A stretch of DNA of 42,735 nt from an uncultured Pelagibacteraceae bacterium (GCA_902609065.1 CACLQJ010000007.1:1-42735); one strand, 5' to 3'; positions 24,264 to 33,403 are shown, numbered from the stretch's first letter. Program-made: numbers and translations. The notes: generated by a model not told the origin, from the letters alone.

Positions 24264-24652
24264 TGATACAAAAAAAAAAAATAAATCAAAAAGATAAAAG
24301 AGGCTTCATTCTGGATATTTTTGTAGACAAACCTAAAGATCATTGCACATTAGTTACATTTAATAAAGGCTCGATTAGAGGGAATCATTTTCATAAAAGT
24401 AGTACCCAGTATTCTTTTATATTAGATGGCAAATTAACTATGATTACTTCCAAAGTAGACAAAAATGGTAAATTATTTGGAAAAAAATTTAAAAAGATTG
24501 TTAGGAAGTATGATCTCATCAAACATAAACCATTTATCTCGCATGCTTTTAAAGCTATAACAAAATCAAAAATGCTAGCATTCGCAGATGGTCTTAGGGG
24601 TGGTAAAAATTACGAAAAAGATACTTTTCGATTAAAAGATAAACTTTTCTAA
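24263..24652 (+). CDS. Cupin, nucleotide-sugar epimerase/isomerase-like (FdtA/WxcM/RmlC-like)
   Basis: 129 residues forming one small cupin barrel. RGNHFHKSSTQYSFILDGK near 38-56 is the double-His cupin motif, and KPFISHAFKAI supplies the second. Length and motif spacing are like FdtA/QdtA 3,4-ketoisomerases and RmlC-like 3,5-epimerases, which act on 4-keto-6-deoxy nucleotide sugars; I cannot tell which. Its one-base overlap with the C-methyltransferase gene suggests the two act on the same branched deoxysugar. A binding-only cupin is the alternative. Confidence 0.65.
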   Translation: MIQKKKINQKDKRGFILDIFVDKPKDHCTLVTFNKGSIRGNHFHKSSTQYSFILDGKLTMITSKVDKNGKLFGKKFKKIVRKYDLIKHKPFISHAFKAITKSKMLAFADGLRGGKNYEKDTFRLKDKLF

Positions 24653-24665
24653 AATATTTTCTTAA

Positions 24666-26696
24666 ATGATTTATAGGAAAGATATTGACTGCTTACGAGG
24701 CCTATCTGTAATCGCAGTAATTTTGTATCATTATAAGTTTGATTTTTTCTCAGGTGGCTATTTAGGTGTAGATATTTTTTTTGTAATAAGCGGTTATTTA
24801 ATTACTTCAATAATTTTAAAAGAAATGCTTATAAAAAAATTTTCTTTGATAAATTTTTATGAAAGGAGAATTAGACGTCTTTTCCCTGCCTTGATTTTTG
24901 TAATATCTATCACATGTATTTTATTTCAAACTATCCTTTTAGAATCAGAACTAAAAAAACTTTTTTCTTCCGTAACTTCTGCTATTTTGTTTTATGCTAA
25001 CTTCTTCTTTCAAAGTTCTGGATCTTATTTTTCACCACTTAACGAGCAACAGCCTTTATTACATACTTGGTCACTTTCAATTGAAGAACAATTTTATCTT
25101 ATTTTTCCAATATTTTTATATTTTTTTTTTAAAAGAATAAATTTAATTTTTGTTATTACATTTTTATTTGCATTTTTTAGTATTTGCCTTTCTCAATTTG
25201 GAGGTAACTTAAAGTTTTCCTATCCATATTTTGAAGACAGTTTTCAATTTTTTGCAACACCGCAATTTGCATTTTATTTTACATTAACCAGAATTTGGGA
25301 AATTTTAGCCGGATGTTTACTTGCAATATTCATGTTCAAAAATAAAAAAAAGTACGAAAATAAATATTTAACACTTTTTGGATATATTTTAATTTTATCA
25401 ACAATATTAAGTTTTGACAAAGATTCACTTCATCCTTCAATTATCTCTTTAATCCCCGTTGTTGGCACATTGTTAGTACTTATGTATAGTAATACGAAAT
25501 TTAATGAGAAGGGTGTATTCAAAATTTTCAATAATACTTTCTTTTTGAATATTGGAATTATTTCTTATAGCTTATATTTGTGGCACCAGCCCATTTATCA
25601 ATTTTTTAATAAAATTTATTTTATAGACTCGAATATTAGTTTTAAAATACTAGTTATTTTTATTATATTAACCTTATCAAACCTATCGTTTAAATTTATT
25701 GAAAAACCTTTTAGAAAAAAAGAAAAAATTAAAAATAAAAAAATATTTTTATATTATTGTTTATCGTCTTTTTTAATTGTTTCGTTCTCTTATTATTTTT
25801 CGAATATAAAAGATTATTCAAATACATATTCAAATTTGGTTTTAAATATTTCCAAACACTCAAAATACTTTCAAGATAATAAATTTATTTGCAGCACAAA
25901 TGCAGATTTTTATATTTCACCCAAAAATGCCTGTATTTTAGGAAAAACAAAAGATCCAGAATTAGCATTAATTGGGGACTCACATTTAGATCTCATTACA
26001 TTGGAATTAGAGAAGCAATTAATCGATTATGGTGTTTCAGCATATCAATTTAGCTACAGAGGTTGCGTGCCCTCTATCAATTTAAAAGTGTTTAACGACA
26101 AAAGATATAATTGTGATAAGTATTTTAATGAAGTTTTAAATCAAATAAAAATCAATAAAAACATAAAAAAAATACTAATATTTTCTAGATGGTCTTTCAA
26201 TCTTAAAGGAGAAAGATTCAAAAATGAACAAGGTGGAAACGAGATTGGTGAAGGACATTATTTTATACCTCTTGATAAAGATACTCTAACCGAAAGCCAG
26301 AATAGAAAAGAAAATATATTAAAAAACATAGAAACTTTTATTAAGCAACTAAATAATCTAGACAATAAAATTTATATTGTTATGCCAACCCCTGAAATGG
26401 GATGGGAAATACCTAATAATCTAGCTAGGATTGTTTATTATAAAAATGAAATTAGCAAAGATACTTTATCAATTTCAAAAAATAAATTCGAGGAGAGAAA
26501 TAAAGAAATTAAAAATTTTTTCGAAACAATAAGTTTAAAATATAAATTAAATTTAATATATCCAGACGATATTTTTTGTGATAATTTAAGATGTTACTCA
26601 CATTATAATAATGTACCTTTATTTTTCGATGATGATCATTTAAGCAGTGAGGGCGCTAAGCTATTATCACAAAAAATATTAAAATTGATTTATTAA
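24666..26696 (+). CDS. OafA-type membrane O-acyltransferase with SGNH domain
   Basis: 676 residues. Residues ~1-380 are an acyltransferase-3 domain with about ten membrane helices. It starts IDCLRGLSVIAVILYHY, with the R-X10-H motif (Arg11, His22), then YLGVDIFFVISGYLI and FYERRIRRLFPAL; LHTWSLSIEEQFYL is a further signature. A periplasmic SGNH domain follows: ALIGDSHLDL near residue 436 holds the nucleophile Ser, and DDDHLSSEGAKLL near 656 holds the Asp-His pair. Such proteins acetylate O-antigen or capsule sugars. It ends the long plus-strand run and its stop lies five bases from the convergent gene. Confidence 0.9.
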   Translation: MIYRKDIDCLRGLSVIAVILYHYKFDFFSGGYLGVDIFFVISGYLITSIILKEMLIKKFSLINFYERRIRRLFPALIFVISITCILFQTILLESELKKLFSSVTSAILFYANFFFQSSGSYFSPLNEQQPLLHTWSLSIEEQFYLIFPIFLYFFFKRINLIFVITFLFAFFSICLSQFGGNLKFSYPYFEDSFQFFATPQFAFYFTLTRIWEILAGCLLAIFMFKNKKKYENKYLTLFGYILILSTILSFDKDSLHPSIISLIPVVGTLLVLMYSNTKFNEKGVFKIFNNTFFLNIGIISYSLYLWHQPIYQFFNKIYFIDSNISFKILVIFIILTLSNLSFKFIEKPFRKKEKIKNKKIFLYYCLSSFLIVSFSYYFSNIKDYSNTYSNLVLNISKHSKYFQDNKFICSTNADFYISPKNACILGKTKDPELALIGDSHLDLITLELEKQLIDYGVSAYQFSYRGCVPSINLKVFNDKRYNCDKYFNEVLNQIKINKNIKKILIFSRWSFNLKGERFKNEQGGNEIGEGHYFIPLDKDTLTESQNRKENILKNIETFIKQLNNLDNKIYIVMPTPEMGWEIPNNLARIVYYKNEISKDTLSISKNKFEERNKEIKNFFETISLKYKLNLIYPDDIFCDNLRCYSHYNNVPLFFDDDHLSSEGAKLLSQKILKLIY

Positions 26697-26701
26697 AAAA
26701 T

Positions 26702-27787
26702 TTATTCTAATACTTTTCTATAAACTTTAACTAATTCCTCTGAAGTATTATTCCAATTAAACAATTTTGATCTATGCAAACCAATAATCTTTTTTCTCTC
26801 TTTCTCATCTGTTGAGTTGATAAATTTTTCAATTGAATTAGAGAGACTTTCTTCATCTTTAGGATCAAAGTAGAAACCTGCATCACCAACAGCCTCTTTA
26901 ATTGCAGAATTTTCGCTAGCAATTATAGAACAATTATATTTCATTGCTTCCAGTGGCGGAAAACCAAAACCTTCATTTAAGGATGGATAAATCAAAGCTT
27001 CTGCTTTTATATATAAAGAAACTAATACATTATCTCCACCTGAAAATAATTTTATATTTTCTTGATCTATATTTAATTTTCTCATCAACTCAATTTCATC
27101 TTTTTCAAATTTTTCGTAGCCAAAACAAATTAACTTATATTCCTTAAAAATATTTTTGTTTAATGCAAATGTTTTTAAAACAAATTTAAAATTTTTATAT
27201 TTTTTTCTACTTCCAACGTACAAAAAAAATTTAAAATCAATATCTAAATTATCATTTTTACCAAATAAATCCGGGGTGCCTTGATAAATTACAGATGTCT
27301 TTTTTAAGTCAATGTTATAAAAATTCATCAAGTCCTTTTGAGTATTTTTTGATGAGCATATTATGTGATCTGCATCTCTTAATGCATTTTCTTTTGGCCT
27401 CCATCCAGAAGGCTTATTATACATGTAATGATAAATTTCATGGCTCAAGTCCCAAACATTAATTATTTTTTTTACACCCTTAATATTATATTTATTATTA
27501 TTAAAATAGGTTTTATGAATTATTTGAGGTTTCCAAAATTTCAAATATATGTCGTTTATTATATAATTTGACTTGTTGATCAACTTTGTAGAATATTTTG
27601 GTATTTTATTTATTTTTAAAAATTTAAATGTATTTTTTTCATCTAAGAGATAATCATTCAAATAAATTGGGCAGAGGATTTTGACATCATTTGTGCTTTC
27701 TATTTTTTTTTTTAGCTCTAAAAAATACCTTGAAATTCCACCATAAGGTTGAATTAAAAAAATTGTATGATCAAATGCAATTTTCAT
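26702..27787 (-). CDS. GT4-family glycosyltransferase (paralogue of 19238-20326)
   Basis: 361 residues, GT-B fold. IAFDHTIFLIQPYGGISRYF at the N-terminus, FFLYVGSRKKYKNFK in the middle and YPSLNEGFGFPPLEAMKYNC near residue 268 (EX7E) define the family. The match to the plus-strand GT4 at 19238 extends over the whole protein, so one is probably a diverged copy. Six bases separate it from the upstream fucosyltransferase-like gene, and they form a two-gene minus-strand unit. Donor sugar unknown. Confidence 0.85.
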   Translation of the reverse strand: MKIAFDHTIFLIQPYGGISRYFLELKKKIESTNDVKILCPIYLNDYLLDEKNTFKFLKINKIPKYSTKLINKSNYIINDIYLKFWKPQIIHKTYFNNNKYNIKGVKKIINVWDLSHEIYHYMYNKPSGWRPKENALRDADHIICSSKNTQKDLMNFYNIDLKKTSVIYQGTPDLFGKNDNLDIDFKFFLYVGSRKKYKNFKFVLKTFALNKNIFKEYKLICFGYEKFEKDEIELMRKLNIDQENIKLFSGGDNVLVSLYIKAEALIYPSLNEGFGFPPLEAMKYNCSIIASENSAIKEAVGDAGFYFDPKDEESLSNSIEKFINSTDEKERKKIIGLHRSKLFNWNNTSEELVKVYRKVLE

Positions 27788-27793
27788 TAATTT

Positions 27794-28804
27794 TTATAAT
27801 CCACCAAAATATTTTGGTAAAATTGATTTTAAATACCAAAAATATTGAGAGATAATAATATTTTTAGAATTTATGCCATTATTGATTTCAAACCTTTTTT
27901 GTTTTTTATTTAAGTTAAAGGAAATAGCAGCGGAGCTTACATTAGAGCATAAATAAATAAAATAGTCACATTTTGATAGCAAAAGAGTTTCGAGTATTGC
28001 CTCTCGTCCCATTTTATATCTATGAAGTCGTCTTGGATATTTCTTAAATGCATCATTTTTGTCAGATCGAAAGCAGCAATTTAGATATAATAATTTATCT
28101 GGAAATTTTTTTTTAAAAAAATTTAAATAATTAAGTTCTTCAGTGACTAGAAATATTTTATCAACTTTTTCCCTTTCAATTATTTTTTTAGTCATTTTAT
28201 ACATTTGGCCTTTTGTTGCTGGCAAAGGATGACCAGGCGATCTTTTGTAACTTGTTCCTCTAAAATGAATTCCTAGAATTTTTTTACCATTAAATATTTT
28301 ACTTATTTTAAAAAAAGTTTTCTCTAATATTTTATTTAATTTGATATCGTTCTGAAGTAATTTTACAAGATCTTCATCAAGATCAATGTTGTAAGTAAAA
28401 TGTGAAAAAAACTTATTACTAGTAAATATTACGTTTTTGCTTTTATATATCTCGTCTAATGAATAATGACTTAAATTTCTAAAATAATATTCCCAGGCAT
28501 TATCCGTTCTTTTAATTGATTTAGCCTCATTATAAATTGTTTTAAAATTCTTCATATCTATAATTGGTATATAGTTTTTTTCTTTACAAATTTTCAGGTG
28601 ATTTAAAACAAAAGTCACATTAGAAAATAAACCTGTTCCTGGCGTTCTTTTGATTACGTAGAATGTTTTATCACTATTTAAGTTACCAAAAGTTTTTTTT
28701 TCTTCATCCTTTTCTGCATAATGCAAATTATTTTGAACACCATTTAATAAAGAGGGAGTTTGGAGGGTCATTTTTTTTATAATTTTTTTTATTAATTTAA
28801 TCAT
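27794..28804 (-). CDS. Fucosyltransferase-like protein (O-FucT/NodZ/GT11 superfamily)
   Basis: 336 residues. PGTGLFSNVTFVLNHL (55-70) followed by NYIPIIDM resembles the N-terminal 'GLFsn...vl..l..a...g..PvvD' element of bacterial fucosyltransferase-like proteins. GIHFRGTSYK at 178-187 is the HxRxxD-type motif that holds the GDP-fucose phosphates, with Ser at the usual Asp position. KIFLVTEELNYLNFFKKKF and the late YFIYLCSNVSSAAI fit the donor domain. GDP-L-fucose could come from Gmd and Fcl at 37085-39084. The first ATG at 28804 is used; the ATG at 28771 would remove 11 basic residues. Function inferred from motif and context. Confidence 0.65.
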   Translation of the reverse strand: MIKLIKKIIKKMTLQTPSLLNGVQNNLHYAEKDEEKKTFGNLNSDKTFYVIKRTPGTGLFSNVTFVLNHLKICKEKNYIPIIDMKNFKTIYNEAKSIKRTDNAWEYYFRNLSHYSLDEIYKSKNVIFTSNKFFSHFTYNIDLDEDLVKLLQNDIKLNKILEKTFFKISKIFNGKKILGIHFRGTSYKRSPGHPLPATKGQMYKMTKKIIEREKVDKIFLVTEELNYLNFFKKKFPDKLLYLNCCFRSDKNDAFKKYPRRLHRYKMGREAILETLLLSKCDYFIYLCSNVSSAAISFNLNKKQKRFEINNGINSKNIIISQYFWYLKSILPKYFGGL

Positions 28805-28858
28805 TTGTAATGTGCCTAATAATAATTTATTTTAAATATATAACAAATCATCAATTAA
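28805..28858. promoter_or_regulatory. Divergent intergenic region
   Basis: 54 bases separate genes transcribed away from each other at 28804 (-) and 28859 (+), so both starts should be served from here. The sequence is nearly all A/T, and no single promoter hexamer pair stands out from background. Confidence 0.25.
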
Positions 28859-29869
28859 ATGAAAACGTCTTTAGTTATTACCACTATAAATCCCCCAAAC
28901 CAAAATATAAAAAAATTTATTAAAGGATGCATCTCTAATAAATGGAATTTAATAATTATCGGAGATAAAAAAACACCAAAAAACTTTAAAATTAAATATG
29001 GAAAATATTTTTCTTTTGATGATCAAATTAAGTTAAGTAACTCATTTGCTAAAATTTGTCCGCCCAATAATTATGCTAGAAAAAATATCGGATATTTAAT
29101 TTCAGCTGAACTTGGTTCTAATTTTATTATTGAAACTGATGATGATAATGGACCAAAAAATAATTATTTTAAAGAGATAAAATTAAATCACAGTGTAAAT
29201 CAAATTACAAACCGAGAATGGATAAATATATATGATTTGTTTAAAAAAAATAAAAAAGAAAAAATATGGCCACGAGGACTTCCATTAGAAGAAATTTTCA
29301 AGAATAAAATTTCTATACAAAAAAAAAAATTTTTAAATTATTTTTACTTGCAACAAGGTGTGGCTGAAATAAATCCTGATGTAGATGCCATATTTAGATT
29401 ACTTAATAAAAAAATTAATATTAAATTTAAAAATTACAAGGTTTCTTTAGGAAATGCAAAATCTACTTTTAATAGCCAAAATACAATATGGCATAAATCG
29501 ATACTTAAGCTAATGTATTTGCCTGTCACTTGTACAATGAGGTGTACAGACATTTGGAGAAGTATAATAGCACTACACATTTTGAAGATAAATAATTTAA
29601 AAATTCTTTTTTTTGGTACTAATATGTATCAAAATAGAAATCCTCATAAATTAATCAATGATTTTAAACTTGAGATACCAATGTATTTAAATAGTAAGTT
29701 CGTGTCTGAGACTATTGAAAATTTAAATTTAAAAAATGGTATAAAGTATTTTGATAATAATATGATTAAAATTTACAAATGTTTAATTAAAAACAAAATT
29801 TTCAAATATCAAGAAATGAAATACTTAAAATGTTGGTTAAAGGATTGTAATAAAGTTCAGAAGCAATAA
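28859..29869 (+). CDS. STELLO-like glycosyltransferase (DUF288 family)
   Basis: 336 residues. SLVITTINPPN opens the protein, then IIIGDKKTP at 32-40, NYARKNIGYL at 71-80 and IIETDDDNGP at 90-99. The DDD (94-96) is the metal/nucleotide-sugar site of a GT-A-like fold. CTMRCTDIWRSIIA near residue 222 is a second family signature. The combination 'GD.KTP ... NYARKNIGYL ... IETDDDN' is that of STELLO proteins, known from plant Golgi cellulose assembly and with relatives in animals and bacteria. The bacterial role is uncharacterised as far as I know. A single plus-strand gene between two minus-strand blocks, ending three bases from the convergent TagF-like gene. Confidence 0.75.
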   Translation: MKTSLVITTINPPNQNIKKFIKGCISNKWNLIIIGDKKTPKNFKIKYGKYFSFDDQIKLSNSFAKICPPNNYARKNIGYLISAELGSNFIIETDDDNGPKNNYFKEIKLNHSVNQITNREWINIYDLFKKNKKEKIWPRGLPLEEIFKNKISIQKKKFLNYFYLQQGVAEINPDVDAIFRLLNKKINIKFKNYKVSLGNAKSTFNSQNTIWHKSILKLMYLPVTCTMRCTDIWRSIIALHILKINNLKILFFGTNMYQNRNPHKLINDFKLEIPMYLNSKFVSETIENLNLKNGIKYFDNNMIKIYKCLIKNKIFKYQEMKYLKCWLKDCNKVQKQ

Positions 29870-29871
29870 AT

Positions 29872-31062
29872 TTAATTTAATATATTTACGATATTATTAA
29901 AACACTCCTTTTCATAAAAAACTTTATTTTTAAATTCTGTTAATTTTTTTTTGTATTTTTTAGATATTTTAAATTTGTTTTTATTTAAAATTATTATTTC
30001 ATTTTTTAATTCGGAAAAATTTTTTGCAATAGGTGAAATACTAATTTTTTTTATATCGAAATTTAATCCGGGATCAATTTTATACTCCGTAAGATCGGGA
30101 GTAAAAAAAATAATAGGTTTTTCGGATAACAAAAAATCGAAGATTGCTCCAGAATAATCAGATATTAACGCATCACATTTATGCATTATTGAGTTTAAAT
30201 CAATATCATATTTTAGAACATAAAAAGATTCTTGATTTGACAAAAAAGAATAAATTTCATCTTGTTTTTTGTTATATAATCTATGTTTATCTTCTTTGAA
30301 AGAATTTGGATGTTTCTTTATTACTAGTAGAATTTTTTTTTTAATTAAAAAATTATTTAGTTCAATTATTTCACGTTTATTCGTATTTTTTGGAAATATC
30401 TCCATACCATTAAGTCTCCAGGTTGGAAAATATCCTATTACTTTTTTCTTTGAAATTTGCAAATCTTTTGCAATTTTTCTCTCATTGTTAAGCGTGAAAT
30501 ATTTATTATCAACTTTATTTTTAAATAAAATATTTCTTGGTGAATTTGATATTATTAATTTATATTTGTTTTTAGGATAATGATTTATTAAGTGTTTAGA
30601 AAAAATTTTATTAGGATATACTATATATTTTTTAAAAAATAATTTGCTAATACTAAAAAATTTATTACCTAAATAAGTATTATTATGTTTTTTCAACTTT
30701 TTAAAAAGTATACCATGCCATAAATTAACATTATTCGAAATTTTAGTAATACTTTCGTGAATATCATCCTCAGTACAATCATATACATGCCATTTTGCTC
30801 TTAAACATAAGTAAATTCCTTTGAAACTATTTCTTAGATAAGCCTCATAACCAAGTTTTTTTAATCTTTTTAATATAAGTCTATTTTTTGTGATCCAGAC
30901 TGGTCTTTTTTTTTTTTTAAACTTATTATAATACATGAAAAGAAACCGTGAATTATCACCAAATCTCCTTCCTGCTCTATGACCAAAAATAATTAAGTTG
31001 TGATTAGTTGGTAATGCTATCTTAATAATTAAAAAAAAAAAATACAAAATATATTTAAACAT
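29872..31062 (-). CDS. CDP-glycerol:glycerophosphotransferase-family protein (TagB/TagF-like)
   Basis: 396 residues. PVWITKNRLILKRLKKLGYEAY and VNLWHGILFKKLKKHN (catalytic-region His) are the N-terminal signatures of PF04464. GYFPTWR, VIKKHPNS and DALISDYSGAIFDFLLSEKPIIFF are the C-terminal ones, including the donor-binding HP and Ser-Gly elements. A hydrophobic N-terminus (about 15 residues) may attach it to the membrane. Such enzymes transfer glycerol-, ribitol- or sugar-phosphate units from CDP-polyols. No CDP-glycerol synthase is in the window, so the donor is open. The first 8 bases overlap the end of the methyltransferase gene upstream. Confidence 0.8.
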   Translation of the reverse strand: MFKYILYFFFLIIKIALPTNHNLIIFGHRAGRRFGDNSRFLFMYYNKFKKKKRPVWITKNRLILKRLKKLGYEAYLRNSFKGIYLCLRAKWHVYDCTEDDIHESITKISNNVNLWHGILFKKLKKHNNTYLGNKFFSISKLFFKKYIVYPNKIFSKHLINHYPKNKYKLIISNSPRNILFKNKVDNKYFTLNNERKIAKDLQISKKKVIGYFPTWRLNGMEIFPKNTNKREIIELNNFLIKKKILLVIKKHPNSFKEDKHRLYNKKQDEIYSFLSNQESFYVLKYDIDLNSIMHKCDALISDYSGAIFDFLLSEKPIIFFTPDLTEYKIDPGLNFDIKKISISPIAKNFSELKNEIIILNKNKFKISKKYKKKLTEFKNKVFYEKECFNNIVNILN

Positions 31063-31687
31063 TTTTAAAAATTATCCTACATATACTTGGTTTTTCTTTT
31101 TTTTTAATTGCAAACTTATAACTTGTTTTATTATATATTACTCTAAATTTATTTTTTTTTAGTTTATTTACAAAATCCTTAATATTTATAAATCTCCTGT
31201 AATGCGAGGTATACCTTTCATTTTCGGAAATTTTTATTCCTTTGTTAATTAGAGGATCTCTTGTTGTTCTAAACTCGCAAAAAAAAAGAGAATTCGTTTT
31301 AGATAATTTTTTTATATTTTTTAACAACTCGGTTTCCATATTTATAGTGATTGCATGTATAAAAAACCTTAAATAAAAAATGTCAAATTTTTTTTTTAGC
31401 TTTAAATTTGTCCTGCAAAAATCTTCTTTATAAAAAAAATTCCCAAAATTTTTGTTATTGCTTACAATAATCTTTTTTGATTGGTCGTAACCAATTGGTT
31501 TAAAACCTTTATTTTTAAAGAAAACAGTGTCTCTTCCATTACCACAGCCTATATCTGCCAATGTTAGATTATTTATTTTAATTTTTTTTTTAACGAATTT
31601 CGCAAAATTTGACTCCGTATCAAACTTGCTAAATTTATAATAATTTTCCCAATAATTATTAATTGTCTTATTTGTAATTTTTTTCAT
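31055..31687 (-). CDS. Class I SAM-dependent methyltransferase
   Basis: 210 residues. Motif I is LTLADIGCGNGRDTVFF near residues 36-52, followed by PIGYDQSKK (acidic residue contacting SAM ribose), IFYLRFFIHAI at the motif IV position and SLFFCEFRTTRDP as motif V/VI. TehB- and thiopurine-methyltransferase-like small enzymes have this layout. In this setting a sugar or glycerol-phosphate O-methyl cap is possible but not shown. It lies 10 bases after a GT4 gene and overlaps the TagF-like gene. Confidence 0.75.
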   Translation of the reverse strand: MKKITNKTINNYWENYYKFSKFDTESNFAKFVKKKIKINNLTLADIGCGNGRDTVFFKNKGFKPIGYDQSKKIIVSNNKNFGNFFYKEDFCRTNLKLKKKFDIFYLRFFIHAITINMETELLKNIKKLSKTNSLFFCEFRTTRDPLINKGIKISENERYTSHYRRFINIKDFVNKLKKNKFRVIYNKTSYKFAIKKKEKPSICRIIFKNV

Positions 31688-31697
31688 ATATAACTTA

Positions 31698-32795
31698 TTA
31701 AATTATTTGCTTAATTACATTTAAATACTTATTACAATTTTTTTTATAGTCAAATCTAACAAGGCTATTAAATCCTAGAAGGATTTTTCTTCTAATTAAT
31801 TTTTTATTTTTACTGGAATAAATAATTAGAGAAGCTAATTGATTATAATTTTTAGGCTTAAAAAGAAAACCGTATTTACCATTTTGTAGTATCTCTTTTG
31901 GACCTGTTGGGCAATCAGACGAAATAACAATTTTTTTTAGACATAAAGCTTCTAATATTACATTTGGAGCACCTTCAAAAATTGAACTAAGTATCAACAT
32001 GTCAGCTTTTTTTAAATATTTGTAGGGGTTTTTTTGAAATCCAATAACTTTTACAATACTATTTAAATTATTGTCTTTTATGTAATTTCTAATTAAAAAC
32101 TCATTAGATCCATATCCAATAATTAGTAGTTGTAATTTTATTTTATTTTTTAAAAGATTAACAGCTTTTAACAATGTTAAATGATCTTTTTGGTCTGTGA
32201 ATCTAGCTATATTTATTAATTTTAAATTACCTTTTTGGAAAAAATTATTTTTTATAATTTTTTTACTCATTTTAATAATTTCGGATTTATTTAAAGGGTT
32301 ATAGATGACCAAACTGTTTGTGTTAAATTTTTTGTCAAGCTCTTTTTTAAAATCTTTACTATTTACAATAATTTTTCGTGAATAATTTAAATAAGTTTTA
32401 AATAAAATTTTTTTTATTTTGTTATTTGACCAACCAGATGGAGAAGAATTGGATCTGACTATTACATTAAAATTCAAAAATTTGGATATTATTAAGCAAT
32501 ATATGTTCGCCTGAAAGGACAAAACAGTTATTTTTTTATTTTTTAAAATTTCTTTAATCAACAAAATGCAGCAAAAAAAATATTTTAAATACTTACTTGT
32601 ACTGTAGCTATTTTCTTTTATATAAACTAAATTTACTTTTTTCGAAAACTTGTATTTAAATCTCGCATCATAAGTAATTAAAGTTACATTTTTTAGGTAT
32701 TTTGATAAATAATTCGAAATTATAATTATATTTTTTTCAACACCTCCTCCTTCCATAGCAGGCATAAAAAGAATTATTTTTTTATTTTTCTCCAT
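31698..32795 (-). CDS. GT4-family glycosyltransferase
   Basis: 365 residues, GT-B fold. FMPAMEGGGVEKNIIIISNYL is the N-terminal glycine-rich acceptor loop, IARFTDQKDHLTLLKAV opens the donor domain, and LSSIFEGAPNVILEALCLKK near residue 268 is the EX7E motif. CPTGPKEIL after it is typical of GalNAc/GlcNAc-transferring GT4 enzymes (the WbnE/PglH group), though the donor cannot be fixed. The 5' end overlaps the upstream methyltransferase gene by 22 bases. Confidence 0.85.
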   Translation of the reverse strand: MEKNKKIILFMPAMEGGGVEKNIIIISNYLSKYLKNVTLITYDARFKYKFSKKVNLVYIKENSYSTSKYLKYFFCCILLIKEILKNKKITVLSFQANIYCLIISKFLNFNVIVRSNSSPSGWSNNKIKKILFKTYLNYSRKIIVNSKDFKKELDKKFNTNSLVIYNPLNKSEIIKMSKKIIKNNFFQKGNLKLINIARFTDQKDHLTLLKAVNLLKNKIKLQLLIIGYGSNEFLIRNYIKDNNLNSIVKVIGFQKNPYKYLKKADMLILSSIFEGAPNVILEALCLKKIVISSDCPTGPKEILQNGKYGFLFKPKNYNQLASLIIYSSKNKKLIRRKILLGFNSLVRFDYKKNCNKYLNVIKQII

Positions 32796-33403
32796 ATTTT
32801 TCTTATAATATTTTTTATTGATATACTTCGTTCATTTAATTTTTTTTTTTTTATAAGATCTGAATTATCTTTTTTTTTTATTATTGCTAGTCCAGATGAA
32901 AAAAAAGAAAAATTTAAATCAAAATGTTCTGAGTTCTCCGAATAAATAGAGAGTATTTTCTCAAAAGTTTCTTTATTATTTATCTCACAATAAAAATTAT
33001 TTCTTTTTTTATCCTTTAAGTAAGGTAAGTGTGATATATCATCTATGAAAATATACCCGCCAATATTTAAAATTGGATAATAATTGTAAATTAACTTCTC
33101 TACATGTGCAGCCTCATGTAAACTATCAATAAATAGAACATCAATTTTTTCCGGCAATTTAGATTTAATAAATTCAAAATTGTCATCTCTTGTTTTAAAG
33201 AACTTCCAATTTTTATCGTTAGTCACAGATGAACAATCATTGATGTCAACAGAAAATACTTTCCCATATTTATTTGAACATATATCTAAAAATTTTTTTG
33301 TTGATCTACCGTTTTCTACTCCTAACTCCAGTATAATAGGGTTTTTAATGTTTGATAATAAAGGAATTAAAAACTTGTCTAATTTAAGACTATATTCATC
33401 CAT
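32774..33403 (-). CDS. Class I SAM-methyltransferase (CmcI/Methyltransf_24-like)
   Basis: 209 residues. IILELGVENGRSTKKFLDI near 18-36 is motif I, VFSVDINDCSS is the acidic strand end, and EKIDVLFIDSLHEAAHVEKL (the 'DvlfIDG.H.y..v..D' motif with Asp and His) is followed by GGYIFIDDI. This is the pattern of metal-assisted O-methyltransferases related to CmcI and to rhamnosyl or macrocin O-methyltransferases. It heads a four-gene minus-strand unit (33403 down to 29872) whose members overlap or nearly touch. Methylation of a sugar hydroxyl is the inferred role. Confidence 0.75.
   Translation of the reverse strand: MDEYSLKLDKFLIPLLSNIKNPIILELGVENGRSTKKFLDICSNKYGKVFSVDINDCSSVTNDKNWKFFKTRDDNFEFIKSKLPEKIDVLFIDSLHEAAHVEKLIYNYYPILNIGGYIFIDDISHLPYLKDKKRNNFYCEINNKETFEKILSIYSENSEHFDLNFSFFSSGLAIIKKKDNSDLIKKKKLNERSISIKNIIRKIWRKIKK

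Noticed and set aside
23831-24343. 170-codon open frame on the minus strand
   Set aside because: It lies antisense to the well-supported C-methyltransferase and cupin genes, its hydrophobic composition mirrors AT-rich Lys codons, and it shows no domain.
26690-26705. Bidirectional terminator between convergent genes
   Set aside because: Only five bases separate the stops and no GC-containing stem is visible; A/T runs alone are not evidence here. The same holds for the junctions at 3025-3032, 29870 and 40110-40115.
30269-30580. 103-codon open frame on the plus strand
   Set aside because: Antisense to the conserved TagF-like gene, with no recognisable motif; such frames are common in AT-rich DNA.
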